Part shown: piece by piece, positions 1-7,341 of the stretch
Layout of the letters: each line of letters opens with the position of its first letter
Numbering within the stretch: the stretch's first letter is position 1
Assembly: GCA_965212545.1 (NCBI GenBank)
Contig: CBDBVB010000031.1
Coordinates: 1-64,000, forward strand
From: JABDIP01 sp965212545
Lineage (GTDB): Bacteria; Pseudomonadota; Alphaproteobacteria; DSM-16000; Inquilinaceae
DNA length: 64,000 bases
Direction of reading: 5' to 3'
Position numbers and translations under genes: made by a program
The notes under the pieces: model-generated
Database searches by the model: none
What the model saw: the letters and a program-made list of their open reading frames with translations, nothing else
What the model was told of the DNA's origin: nothing

Positions 1-2
1 TC

Positions 3-611
3 GCCACCTTCATCGGCGGATTTTGGGTCGCCGGCCTCATCGTGCTGGCCGTCCATGTGGGCGTGCTGGCGGCGGTCTGCCGCATGAAGCCGTGGCAGCC
101 GCTCGTCGCGCTCAAGACGCCGTTGATCCTGGCCTTCGCCACCGACAACCCGTTCGTCGCGCTGAAATCGGCGATCGATTCGCTGCAGGAGCATTTCAAG
201 GTCGAGCGGGAGGTGGCGGACACCATCGTGCCCTTCGGCGTGCTGGCCAACCAGCACGGGCAGATCGTGCTGTTCACCTTCACGACGATGTTCCTGGCGC
301 AGCTCTATGGCGTCGAGATGGGCATCGTGACCCTGATCGTCATCATCGTCGGCGTCATCATGTCCGGGGCGGCGGCGGTCGGCGGCGGTGCTGCGCTGGC
401 GCCGATCCTGGCGCCGGTGCTGCTGGGCCTCGGGGTTCCGGACGCGCTGGCGATCGTCATCTTCGCCACGACCCAGCCGGCCGTCGCCAATCTCGGCTCG
501 ACCCTGACGGTGCAGGCGACCTGCAACCTGGCGGTGCTGACATCGCGCGGCCGCGTCGGCGCGGCGACCGAGCCCGAAACGCGCCCGCAGCCATCGGCGG
601 CAGGCGAGTAG
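3..611 (+). CDS. Dicarboxylate/amino acid:cation symporter (DAACS family), C-terminal part
   Basis: The reading frame is open from base 3 and is cut by the window edge, so only about 200 C-terminal residues are present. The hydrophobic segments and the stretch TIVPFGVLANQHGQ, with a following MFLAQLYG, match the sodium:dicarboxylate symporter family (GltP/DctA). These inner-membrane proteins import C4-dicarboxylates or acidic amino acids with Na+ or H+. A glycine/alanine-rich re-entrant region (GAAAVGGGAA) and the NLGSTLTVQ substrate-site segment are seen near the end. The substrate cannot be told from this fragment. A family-3 binding-protein gene follows on the same strand. Confidence 0.8.
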   Translation, partial: ATFIGGFWVAGLIVLAVHVGVLAAVCRMKPWQPLVALKTPLILAFATDNPFVALKSAIDSLQEHFKVEREVADTIVPFGVLANQHGQIVLFTFTTMFLAQLYGVEMGIVTLIVIIVGVIMSGAAAVGGGAALAPILAPVLLGLGVPDALAIVIFATTQPAVANLGSTLTVQATCNLAVLTSRGRVGAATEPETRPQPSAAGE

Positions 612-633
612 CACGGGAGGAGGGAGACAAGCC

Positions 634-744
634 ATGCGCGCTCCGCCCGCCGAAGTGCTGCCCGCCGGTTGGCTGCCCTCGATCCGGCGCATCGTCGACC
701 TTCACCCCCGTGCTCTATCGCGCCGTCTACCGAGGCTGGTGTGA
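634..744 (+). CDS. Possible 36-residue ORF behind a strong ribosome binding site
   Basis: A short ORF begins MRAPPAEVLPAG after a strong purine-rich GGAGGAGGGAGA site and stops with a TGA one base before the next ATG at 746. It could be a leader peptide coupled to the following gene, or the frameshifted start of a lost gene. No family is recognised. The Shine-Dalgarno sequence is the only real support. Confidence 0.25.
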   Translation: MRAPPAEVLPAGWLPSIRRIVDLHPRALSRRLPRLV

Positions 745-745
745 G

Positions 746-1619
746 ATGACAACCCGCCGATCCGTCCTGATCCGCTCGCAAGGACGGCCGCCTGGGCAGG
801 CCTCGCCGTGGAGCGGCGCCGTCGCCCAGACCACCCTGTCGGATGCCCGGGTGGGCGAGCCGCCCCTGCTGCCCGACCTCGCCCGCATCGTCGAGCGCGG
901 CAGGCCTGGTGGTGGCGCAGGTCAACCAGGACCTGCCGCCGATGTTCTCAGCGACCGACGACGGCGAGATCGTGGGCTTCGACGTCGAGTTGGCGCGTGC
1001 GATGGCCGAGGCCCTGGGGACCGAGTTGGAGATCCGCCGGACCGCCGAGAGCTACGACGAGGTCATCTGGCAGGTCGCCGCCGGCGAGGCCGATCTGGGC
1101 ATCTCATTCCTCAGCCGGACCGCGCACCGGGCCCGGCATGTCCTGTTTTCGCGGCCCTATGCGCGACAGCGGATGACCCTTCTGATCAACCGGATGCAGG
1201 GCCTGGCCTACCGGCAATCCTGCCCGTCGGTGGCGGAGCTGTCGCGCACGTCGGAGCTCAACGGCCAGCTTGGCGTGGAGCAAGGCTCTGCCTATGTGGA
1301 TCGGCTGCGCGAGCTCAATCCCGACGCCGAGCCGCGCGAGTTCGCGGATTCCGAGGATCTGACGGCGGCGGTGCTCCAGGGGGAGGTGTCGCTGACGCTG
1401 CAGGGCGAGCTGGCGGCCCGGCGCTATCTCTCCGAGAACCCGGCCAGCCGGATCCGGCTCCACTTCTGCACGATCGGGCGATACGAGGACCAGATCGCCA
1501 TCGCCGTGCCGCCGGGCCGCGACGACCTGCTGCGCTGGGTCAACGTGTTTCTCGAGGAGCGCGAGATCGATTTCGACGCCGCCACCCTCAACGACCACGA
1601 GGGGCCGTGGCCCTTCTGA
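746..1619 (+). pseudogene. Family-3 (amino-acid type) periplasmic solute-binding protein, frameshifted
   Basis: From about base 903 the frame ending at 1619 reads as a good SBP_bac_3 protein: LVVAQVNQDLPPMFS, a GFDVELARAMAEALG block and a GEADLGISF block. Such proteins bind amino acids or related compounds for an ABC importer or signalling system. The natural N-terminus (ATG 746, ending ...DLARIVERGR) lies in another frame. Removing one C near base 905 would join them as ERGR-LVVA, the usual family junction. The signal-peptide region also reads better with two compensating shifts (residues RTAAWAGLA lie in a third frame near 783-809). Either the gene is decaying or the assembly has errors here. 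No permease or ATPase partner is adjacent. Confidence 0.7.
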
Positions 1620-1664
1620 ACCCGGCGGGCGGGCTGTGAGCGGAGCTGTCCGTGATCCGGCGCG

Positions 1665-1991
1665 CTACAGGAAATCGTCGCGGCGGGGCGCAAAGGTGTC
1701 GATCAGATTGCCCGCCTCCAACGCCTTGCAGGAATGCACGGCGTTCGACGGGACGATCAGCGAGTCGCCCGGCCCGAGCAGCCGTGTCTCCCCGCCCACG
1801 GTGAATTCGAAACGCCCGGAGCCGACAAAGGTGGACTGCACATGCGGATGGCTGTGCGGCGCCCCGATCCCGCCCTCGCGAAACCGGAACTCGACCGTCA
1901 TCATGTCGGCATTGTCGGCCAGGACGCGCCGCTCGACCCCCTCGCCGGAAGGCGTCCAATAGGATTTGGCGGCGGCCGGATCGGCCATCAT
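1665..1991 (-). CDS. Small cupin-domain protein
   Basis: A 108-residue single-domain protein. The cupin-1 motif is seen as GIGAPHSHPHVQSTFVGSGRFEF-like spacing (histidines at about 46, 48 and 50), and cupin-2 as a GPGDSLIVPSNAVHSC segment. The histidines would hold a metal ion in a six-stranded beta barrel. The ATG at 1991 (with a second ATG at 1988) was chosen because AAAGG lies a few bases upstream and because longer readings add non-homologous sequence. Small cupins of this kind are sugar or amino-acid pathway enzymes or sensors; the substrate is unknown. No operon partner is evident. Confidence 0.75.
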   Translation of the reverse strand: MMADPAAAKSYWTPSGEGVERRVLADNADMMTVEFRFREGGIGAPHSHPHVQSTFVGSGRFEFTVGGETRLLGPGDSLIVPSNAVHSCKALEAGNLIDTFAPRRDDFL

Positions 1992-2205
1992 TTTACCTTT
2001 CGAGCACATGCCCCGGATGGACAGGGCATTCGGGCCGGGTGGACTTCGAGACGTGGCGCCACAATACCCGGATGCGAGCAAATCGCCACCTGCTGTGGCT
2101 CGTTTGGAAAACCGTTGACGGGCGATAAGCTCAGTCGTTCTGCCGTGATCGCCGCCTGCCCGGAGCGAGGATCGGTATGAAGCGGGGTTCCGGTCGCACC
2201 GGCCC

Positions 2206-2793
2206 TCAGTGCGTGCTGCCGAACGCGGTGCCGATCGGATTGCTGTAATCGCCGCCGAATGTGATCCCGCCATATCCGCCCATTTCGACCGCGGCCTTGA
2301 AGGCGTCGTGGCAGAAAATACCGAGATAGGTGTCCATCGCCGTCTTGAAGATCGGGAAGGCGCTCACCCGGCCTTCATGGAAAGCATAATGCTCCAGGTT
2401 GCCATGGGCGTCATACGCCGTCTTGGCCTCGTCGATACCGTCGACTTGCTCGGCGGCCTTCAACGGGTTGAAGACATAGCCGGTCCCCTCCTCGAAATGC
2501 ACCGGAAGAAACTCCCCGGCGGAGTCGATTATCGAGTGGAGATCCGCATAGGCCGCTTCACCGAAAAACAGGCGCCCGCCGTTCTCCGCAATGTCGGGAA
2601 TGGCCTTGTTCTTGCCCTGCCGCCCGTAGTGGAAATCGACCAGCAGCGGCGCCTTCCAGACGGGGGCATAGGGCACCGGTCTGCGGTCCAGATGGAACGG
2701 GTGGTCGAAACCCAGCTTCTCCTCGACGTCGGATGCGTCGACCACGAAATTCAGATATTTCGCATCGTCCCCGTAAATGCGGTACAGGGTCAT
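2206..2793 (-). CDS. Imm11 (DUF1629)-family immunity protein
   Basis: A 195-residue soluble protein with no signal peptide. The second half follows the DUF1629/Imm11 plan known from MXAN_0049-type immunity proteins: LPVHFEEGTGYVFNPL, then VDGIDEAKT, then a HGNLEHYAFHEG block, IFKTAM, and a final DAFKAAVEMGGYGGITF element. Its ATG overlaps the stop of the preceding nuclease gene by one base (TGATG), so the two are translationally coupled. The expected role is to bind and neutralise the AHH nuclease in the cytoplasm. The pairing is inferred from gene order and from the known association of Imm11 with polymorphic toxins. Confidence 0.7.
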   Translation of the reverse strand: MTLYRIYGDDAKYLNFVVDASDVEEKLGFDHPFHLDRRPVPYAPVWKAPLLVDFHYGRQGKNKAIPDIAENGGRLFFGEAAYADLHSIIDSAGEFLPVHFEEGTGYVFNPLKAAEQVDGIDEAKTAYDAHGNLEHYAFHEGRVSAFPIFKTAMDTYLGIFCHDAFKAAVEMGGYGGITFGGDYSNPIGTAFGSTH

Positions 2794-3395
2794 CAGCCCA
2801 TTCCCATTCCGCGAAGCTCATCGGCGCGGAGCATAACGTAGGCCGGCATCGTCGAGGCCTGCAATCGCGTCTTCACGGTGCCCAGTGCCGCGACCAGCTG
2901 CTCGGTGTTGGTGGTGCTCATCAGGTTGATCACCGTATCCAGCCAGAAGTAGTAGCCGTTGCGGTGGATACGGCTGTGCGGGACCGCCTTCTTGAGCGTC
3001 GGCGGCATCACCTGCTTGGCGGCGGTGTTCTCCGGCAGCCAGCAGCCATTGTGCGGATCGTCGATGCGCATTTTCAGCCGCGCCAGCATGGCCCGGGTCT
3101 GCGCCGCGCGCGGATGACCGCCGGATACGATCGCATGCGCGTGACAGCGGGGATGCGGCCGCGCGCCCAGAAACTCGCCCAGCCGCGATGATTGGTGCAC
3201 TTCGTTGCGGAACTCCTCCGGGGTCATTCCCGCCGCCTTGGCCCGGTACTCATCGAGCTTCGTCTGGATCTGCGCCGAGATGGCGACCATGTTCAAATCG
3301 CCTTGCGTGGCGTTCTCCTGGCCGACGAACTCGTCAATCGAGCGGTCGACAAGATCCTTCTCGTGGAATTGCTTGGGCCGTTCGGGATGCGGCAT
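2793..3395 (-). CDS. AHH-type HNH/Endo VII nuclease toxin, stand-alone
   Basis: A 200-residue protein. Residues about 77-160 match the AHH nuclease domain of polymorphic toxins: GARPHPRCHAHAIV (about 77-90), RAMLARLKMRIDD, the NGCWLP element (about 116-121) and a VPHSRIHRNGYYFWL block (about 139-152) with the remaining histidines. The motif reads His-Ala-His-Ala rather than the textbook Ala-His-His. The N-terminal 70 residues look helical, and there is no signal peptide, PAAR, Rhs or other delivery domain. The ATG at 3395 is preferred over upstream frames because AAGGGGGAAG lies just before it. The likely role is a nucleic-acid-cleaving competition toxin, paired with the downstream immunity gene. 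How it is exported is not visible. Confidence 0.7.
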   Translation of the reverse strand: MPHPERPKQFHEKDLVDRSIDEFVGQENATQGDLNMVAISAQIQTKLDEYRAKAAGMTPEEFRNEVHQSSRLGEFLGARPHPRCHAHAIVSGGHPRAAQTRAMLARLKMRIDDPHNGCWLPENTAAKQVMPPTLKKAVPHSRIHRNGYYFWLDTVINLMSTTNTEQLVAALGTVKTRLQASTMPAYVMLRADELRGMGMG

Positions 3396-3530
3396 GTCTT
3401 CTTCCCCCTTCGACAAAGCGGACCGGATCCACACGCTACGCCCCTTCGGCGGCAGGCTGTGTGACAGTCGTCACTATTTTCGCGCGAGTCCCGGCCAGGA
3501 GAAGTGCGCGGCCCAACGACGGTATGGCAG

Positions 3531-3545
3531 ATACGATGATCGTAT
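3531..3545. promoter_or_regulatory. Palindrome ATACGATgATCGTAT upstream of the toxin gene
   Basis: A 7-bp perfect inverted repeat with a one-base centre, further framed by GGCA and TGCC. It lies about 135 bp upstream of the AHH toxin start. The whole 3396-3677 stretch holds no convincing gene. The palindrome could be a repressor site for the toxin operon; no regulator is identified. Confidence 0.3.
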
Positions 3546-3634
3546 GCCAACCGTAGCGGAGCATTGCGGCCGGCCGCTCCGACCTGTGTGACGGCCCGGT
3601 ATACTGGCTCTGCAATTCCGATAGCTTCGAATTC

Positions 3635-3697
3635 ATGAACCCGAGGGACCGCATTGCAGCAGCCGTCGCGCGAGGTAATACCAAGGGTCATAGATAG
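3635..3697 (+). other. Short ORF running into the MITE-like element
   Basis: A 20-codon ORF beginning MNPRDRIAAAVARG reads into the left terminal repeat, where it ends. It may be the start of a gene cut off by the element insertion, or chance. No family is recognised. Confidence 0.2.
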
Positions 3698-3940
3698 TGA
3701 CCGGTTTCATGGAGCCCATTGGCTCTTGCGGGCAGGCGCGGCGCGCGGCACGATGCAGCGCATCGGGCAAGCGTCGCAACGCCCCCGGAAGGGCCAATGG
3801 GCTCCACCGCAGGCCGCTCTCCTGTGTCCGCCCGCTGCGTTGCGGCCCGCTTGTGGTGCGCTGCACCACCGCGCGAACCGCGCCTGACGGGCGGACACAG
3901 GAGAGCGGTGAAACCGGTCACTATCTATGTCCCTTGGTAT
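3678..3940. mobile_element. MITE-like element with 31-bp terminal inverted repeats
   Basis: The left end (3678-3708, beginning ATACCAAGGGTCATAGATAG) and right end (3910-3940) are inverted copies of each other with one mismatch in 31. Inside are two further inverted pairs: GGAGCCCATTGGC with GCCAATGGGCTCC, and CCGCTCTCCTGTGTCCGCCC with its complement next to the right end. The element is 263 bp, encodes nothing convincing, and folds into nested hairpins. This fits a non-autonomous miniature element moved by a transposase elsewhere. No clear target duplication is visible. Its right arm contains the ATG of the MFS gene that follows. Confidence 0.8.
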
Positions 3941-5159
3941 AAGCCGCTGGCCGGCCTTTGCCATTCCAGCCTTTCGCAGATATTGGTTCGGCCGGTTCGC
4001 GTCTGTATTCGCGGTGCAGATCACCAGCGTCGCCGTTGGCTGGCAGGTCTATGACATCACCCGCGATCCGCTCGATCTGGGCTTTGTCGGACTGATCCAG
4101 TTCCTGCCGTCGCCGCTGCTTGTCCTGGTAACCGGGCAGGCCGCCGATCGCTTCGGTCGCCGCAACATCATGGCCGTATCGATCGCCGTCGAGGCTCTTT
4201 GCGTCGCCGTCCTGGCATGGCTGACCTTTCGCGGGCTGGACAGCGTCGCGCCGATCTTCGCGATCCTGCTGCTCTTCGGCATCGCGCGCGCCTTCTATGG
4301 CCCCGCCGCCAATTCCCTGATCGCCAATCTGGTTCCGACCAAGGAGCTTCCCGGCGCGGTGGCGCTCAACACCGCCTCTTGGCAGATCGCGACGATCGTC
4401 GGCCCGGTCGCCGGCGGGCTGCTCTACGGCCTCGCGGCACCGGCCGCCTATGGCGGGGCACTTGGCCTCCTCGTCCTGGCAACCGGCCTCGTTCTCCTGG
4501 TGCCGAGACCGCAGAAGCGCGATCTTCCGCCCAAGGTCGATTGGTCCACCGTGCTGGCCGGTTTCCGATACATCGGCTCCAACCGGGTCGTGCTCGGGGC
4601 CATCTCCCTCGACCTCTTCGCCGTGCTGCTGGGCGGTGCGACGGCCTTGTTGCCGGTCTACGCCCGGGACATTCTCGAACTGGGCCCGTGGGGATTGGGC
4701 ATGCTGCGTGCCGCCCCCGGGGTCGGCGCGATCTCCGTCGCCCTGTATCTCGCAAGCCGTCCGATCCGCGATCGCGCCGGCACGGTGCTGTTCGTCTTCG
4801 TCGCCGCGTTCGGATTTTCGACGGCGGTGTTCGGCCTGTCGAGCGTCGTCTGGCTCTCCATCGTCGCCCTGGTGCTGGTGGGCGCCACCGACATGGTCAG
4901 CGTCTATGTCCGCGAGACGCTGATCCAGGTCTGGACCCCCGATGCGGTGCGCGGCCGGGTCAACGCCGTCAACATGGTGTTCATCGGCGCCTCCAACGAG
5001 CTCGGCGAATTCCGCGCCGGGGTGATGGCGGCCTGGACCAGCGCCGTCTTCGCCGTCACCTTCGGGGGCCTCGGGACGATGGCGGTCGCCGGACTGTGGG
5101 CCCGCTGGTTCCCCGAACTCCGCGCCATCCGAACCCTCGACGGCGCCGGCCGGAAGTGA
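3927..5159 (+). CDS. MFS exporter, EntS-like (MFS_3) family
   Basis: A 410-residue major facilitator protein whose sequence AFRRYWFGRFASVFAVQITSVAVGWQVYD-style opening and loop GQAADRFGRRNIM (the conserved A-motif) place it in the EntS/MFS_3 group. These are inner-membrane proton-driven exporters, for example of siderophores. About 10-12 hydrophobic segments are seen, and a mid-protein loop carries PRPQKRDLPPKVDW. The only ATG in a suitable place (MSLGIS) lies inside the right arm of the MITE-like element, and homology-like sequence begins just after it (PAFAIPAFRRYW). The element therefore appears to have replaced the native upstream region. The last about 100 codons are duplicated at 6537-6837. 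The substrate is unknown. Confidence 0.8.
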   Translation: MSLGISRWPAFAIPAFRRYWFGRFASVFAVQITSVAVGWQVYDITRDPLDLGFVGLIQFLPSPLLVLVTGQAADRFGRRNIMAVSIAVEALCVAVLAWLTFRGLDSVAPIFAILLLFGIARAFYGPAANSLIANLVPTKELPGAVALNTASWQIATIVGPVAGGLLYGLAAPAAYGGALGLLVLATGLVLLVPRPQKRDLPPKVDWSTVLAGFRYIGSNRVVLGAISLDLFAVLLGGATALLPVYARDILELGPWGLGMLRAAPGVGAISVALYLASRPIRDRAGTVLFVFVAAFGFSTAVFGLSSVVWLSIVALVLVGATDMVSVYVRETLIQVWTPDAVRGRVNAVNMVFIGASNELGEFRAGVMAAWTSAVFAVTFGGLGTMAVAGLWARWFPELRAIRTLDGAGRK

Positions 5160-5206
5160 ATCGGTCCTGCCGCCTATTTGGTTCGCCAGTCGTTCATTGC
5201 GGTGAC
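4859..5206 (+). repeat. Direct repeat copy A (3' end of MFS gene)
   Basis: This stretch, the last 301 bases of the MFS gene plus up to about 47 bases beyond its stop, recurs at 6537-6885. The match is near-perfect through the stop codon and the following TCGGTCCTGC, then becomes patchy (GCCAGTCGTT is shared again). A few substitutions, for example GGGGGCCTC versus GGCGGCATC, separate the copies. The tae4/tai4 genes lie between them. Confidence 0.9.
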
Positions 5207-5279
5207 ATAGCCGTAATCCTGCAATTCGGAATGCGTATTGCTTCTCCGCACTTCTCCAGCCTGATAGCAGAGCCGGTTG

Positions 5280-5654
5280 TCACGGGACATCAACGCATTC
5301 CAGAGTGTCTTTCTGAACGGTTTGGTCGCCATCAACAGTAAAGAAAAGAAATCTAGTCCAAGATTCCCCCGCAGTTCCTCCACTGAATGACAATGAACAC
5401 ATATTTTCGCCGCGCGCACCACATTCGGAATCAAATACAACTTCTGGGTCGCGCTCGAGGGATAGAAAAATCCAATCCGCCAAAAAGTCCGACACTGTTT
5501 CGATGTCTTGAGCACAATGCCTGATACTGATTTGTGTATCGGCGATGTCAGTAATTTGTTGAATCAAACGCTTGTCAGCAGTCTCCTCTTCTGCTGAACA
5601 GCCAATAGTCGCAATTATCAGCAAGAATGCCGCAAGAGCTGTCGCCTTGATCAT
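5280..5654 (-). CDS. tai4: Tai4-family immunity lipoprotein (T6SS amidase immunity)
   Basis: A 124-residue protein with a lipoprotein signal: MIKATALAAFLLIIATIGC, cysteine at 19. The mature part carries spaced cysteines (HCAQ, ECGARGENMC, LEC near the end) and ends ECVDVP, like Tai4 immunity proteins. Tai4 sits in the periplasm and blocks the Tae4 peptidoglycan amidase. The ATG at 5654 was chosen because it overlaps the tae4 stop as ATGA and has GGGAG upstream; it also begins the signal peptide cleanly. Base composition is far more AT-rich than in the flanks, which suggests acquisition by transfer. Assignment rests on context plus general features, because the family is divergent. Confidence 0.7.
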   Translation of the reverse strand: MIKATALAAFLLIIATIGCSAEEETADKRLIQQITDIADTQISIRHCAQDIETVSDFLADWIFLSLERDPEVVFDSECGARGENMCSLSFSGGTAGESWTRFLFFTVDGDQTVQKDTLECVDVP

Positions 5655-6166
5655 TTGATCTCCCAAAACCATATCTCCCGCGACCCCTGCCTATCGTCTG
5701 CCAGTCCTACCCACTCCTGAAATTCTCGGATAGTCTGAAACCAATTCCCTGTAGCCCTGCGCTTGTTCCAGAGATCTATATGGTCGCCTGATCTATTGTC
5801 ATAATTTTGAGAGCCCAACGTATAGTAATCTTTGAAAAAAACGATTCCTGTTCGACCAGAAAGTCTCCCTGTATATTGCGATGGTGTGATTTTTTCTGTT
5901 GAACCCAATCCTGGTATAGGAGACTTGTCAAACCAACTAGCCATTTCTTCAGCGCGAATAATATGCTTTCCCCCATTCGGGCTCCTATCGTTCCAACAGC
6001 GCGCTCCCGCAAATGAGGCAAGCGTAAAACCGTTGTTCAATAAGACTTCGGAAACGCGTATAGCACATTGATTGGTGAACTGCGGATTCGTACAAGGCTT
6101 TCCAGAGACATATGTTGACCAAAGCTGTTTAAAAGTAACACCATCAACACCTAATTTCGTCGCCAT
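5651..6166 (-). CDS. tae4: Tae4-family type VI secretion amidase effector
   Basis: A 171-residue protein with the Tae4 arrangement: FKQLWSTYV near the start, NPQFTNQCAIRVS with the predicted nucleophile Cys34, a HIIRAEEMASWF helix, then SGRTGIVFFKDYY and GDHIDLWN with the predicted catalytic His129, ending in a tryptophan-rich strand. Tae4 enzymes are NlpC/P60-like amidases that cut the gamma-D-glutamyl-meso-DAP bond of peptidoglycan in a rival's periplasm after T6SS injection. There is no signal peptide, as expected. GGAGG lies about 12 bases before the ATG. The gene overlaps tai4. No T6SS structural gene is in the window. The coding sequence is AT-rich compared with its neighbours. Confidence 0.85.
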   Translation of the reverse strand: MATKLGVDGVTFKQLWSTYVSGKPCTNPQFTNQCAIRVSEVLLNNGFTLASFAGARCWNDRSPNGGKHIIRAEEMASWFDKSPIPGLGSTEKITPSQYTGRLSGRTGIVFFKDYYTLGSQNYDNRSGDHIDLWNKRRATGNWFQTIREFQEWVGLADDRQGSREIWFWEIK

Positions 6167-6280
6167 TTCAGTCGATATCCTCCAGATATGATGGCAGTAT
6201 TTTTTGTTTCATTTTACCCGAAACAACTTCCAATTGGCGCCCCAGCATCTTTTGAGAACACCTGATAATCGCCATTGGAG

Positions 6281-6296
6281 CAAGAGCCGGCTCTTG
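6281..6296. repeat. 16-bp perfect palindrome CAAGAGCCGGCTCTTG
   Basis: This is the only regular structure in the otherwise empty 6167-6433 stretch upstream of tae4. It could be a regulatory site or part of a decayed palindromic repeat. No gene is seen in this stretch. Confidence 0.4.
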
Positions 6297-6433
6297 GTGA
6301 CGGGCTGGGTCAGGCGGCGGCTTGCGGTTATTGTCTGACGGCCTCAATGCCGTTGATGAACTTTACTCCCTGAATCAGCCTAGGCAACTGGTTTTGGCCA
6401 TCGTGTCGGCAACACGTCATCTGTCCGGCAGAA

Positions 6434-6530
6434 TGCGGGGGAACAGTACGAATTTGTAGAATTCCGACCGTTTGGAGTGAACCCCCAGATTGAGGCGGTA
6501 GAAAGGGCAAATACGTACTGTGTCCCCGCA
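6434..6530. repeat. REP/MITE-like element with 22-bp imperfect terminal inverted repeats
   Basis: The left end TGCGGGGGAACAGTACGAAT and right end (6509-6530, reading ATACGTACTGTGTCCCCGCA) pair as inverted repeats with about three mismatches. The interior about 50 bp is not coding. Repeats with a GGGGACAGTA core are known close to REP-associated tyrosine transposases; that link is from general knowledge and no transposase is present here. The element ends six bases before the second MFS copy starts. Confidence 0.6.
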
Positions 6531-6536
6531 AATCCG

Positions 6537-6837
6537 CATCATCGCCCTGGTGCTGGTGGGCGCCACCGACATGGTCAGCGTCTATGTCCGCGAGACGCTG
6601 ATCCAGGTCTGGACCCCCGATGCGGTGCGCGGCCGGGTCAACGCCGTCAACATGGTGTTCATCGGCGCCTCCAACGAGCTCGGCGAATTCCGCGCCGGGG
6701 TGATGGCCGCCTGGACCAGCGCCGTCTTCGCCGTCACCTTCGGCGGCATCGGAACGATGGCGGTCGCAGGACTGTGGGCCCGCTGGTTCCCCGAACTCCG
6801 CGCCATCCGAACCCTCGACGGCGCCGGCCGGAAGTGA
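6537..6837 (+). pseudogene. Duplicated C-terminal fragment of the MFS exporter
   Basis: About 100 codons reproduce the end of the MFS protein at 4859-5159, with only one or two residue changes such as GGIGTM for GGLGTM. The frame can be entered at a GTG at 6520, but no membrane protein could be built from this piece alone. It is best read as the remnant 3' end left on the far side of the tae4/tai4 insertion. Confidence 0.85.
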
Positions 6838-6885
6838 ATCGGTCCTGCGGCTTATGCGGCTGGCCAGTCGTTCTTTACGATGACG
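6537..6885 (+). repeat. Direct repeat copy B (3' end of MFS gene)
   Basis: Second copy of the sequence at 4859-5206, on the same strand, about 1.68 kb downstream. Together the copies frame an AT-rich insert. The start of the match coincides almost exactly with the end of the inverted-repeat element at 6434-6530. Confidence 0.9.
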
Positions 6886-6978
6886 GTTCACTCAGTCCCT
6901 TTTCGTTCAGGATCAAGAGCGGGGATTTAACAAACTGTCGCTGTAATACCAGTATGTCTGGAAGAAAAGGGCTTGAAT

Positions 6979-7218
6979 ATGAGCGACAGACCGGTGTTTC
7001 TGATACTCAACCAGGATCAGGTGGTCACCCTCTACAAGTCCTGCCAGCTTCGGCGCCAGAAGCTCGAAGACATCCAAAGGACCTCCGACGACGAGGACGC
7101 AATCACCGATGCCGAGAAAGATCTGGTCCATGTCGTGATGATGCTTCGGCACCTCAAGGCAATGGCCGATGACGCCTGGGGCGAATTCGGCTGGTCGGCC
7201 CCCGATGAACATCTGTAA
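6979..7218 (+). CDS. Small hypothetical protein (79 aa)
   Basis: An acidic protein opening MSDRPVFLILNQDQ, with a helical middle (DAEKDLVHVVMMLRHLKAMADD) and the end WSAPDEHL. The ATG at 6979 has AAGGG six bases upstream, which favours it over the TTG two codons earlier. No signal peptide or membrane segment is seen. No family is recognised. It lies alone between the MFS remnant and a repeat-bearing gap. Confidence 0.5.
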   Translation: MSDRPVFLILNQDQVVTLYKSCQLRRQKLEDIQRTSDDEDAITDAEKDLVHVVMMLRHLKAMADDAWGEFGWSAPDEHL

Positions 7219-7341
7219 GCGGCATCGCCTGGTCCGGCATTATCGACGGTAAGATCAATCTACTCTGACAGCTTTGATTCAGGCTCAAAATGAGAATTTA
7301 GTAAACTGATGCCGTATTCCTACCCACCTGGGCGCATCAGA

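Noticed and set aside
23..1639. 538-codon frame spanning symporter and binding-protein genes
   Set aside because: Arginine/glycine-rich shadow. Only codons from 746 to about 904 are used, as the N-terminus of the frameshifted binding protein.
5174..5515. 113-codon minus-strand frame overlapping tai4
   Set aside because: It lies out of frame inside tai4 and across the MFS repeat tail, with no motif and no ribosome site; tai4 explains the coding signal.
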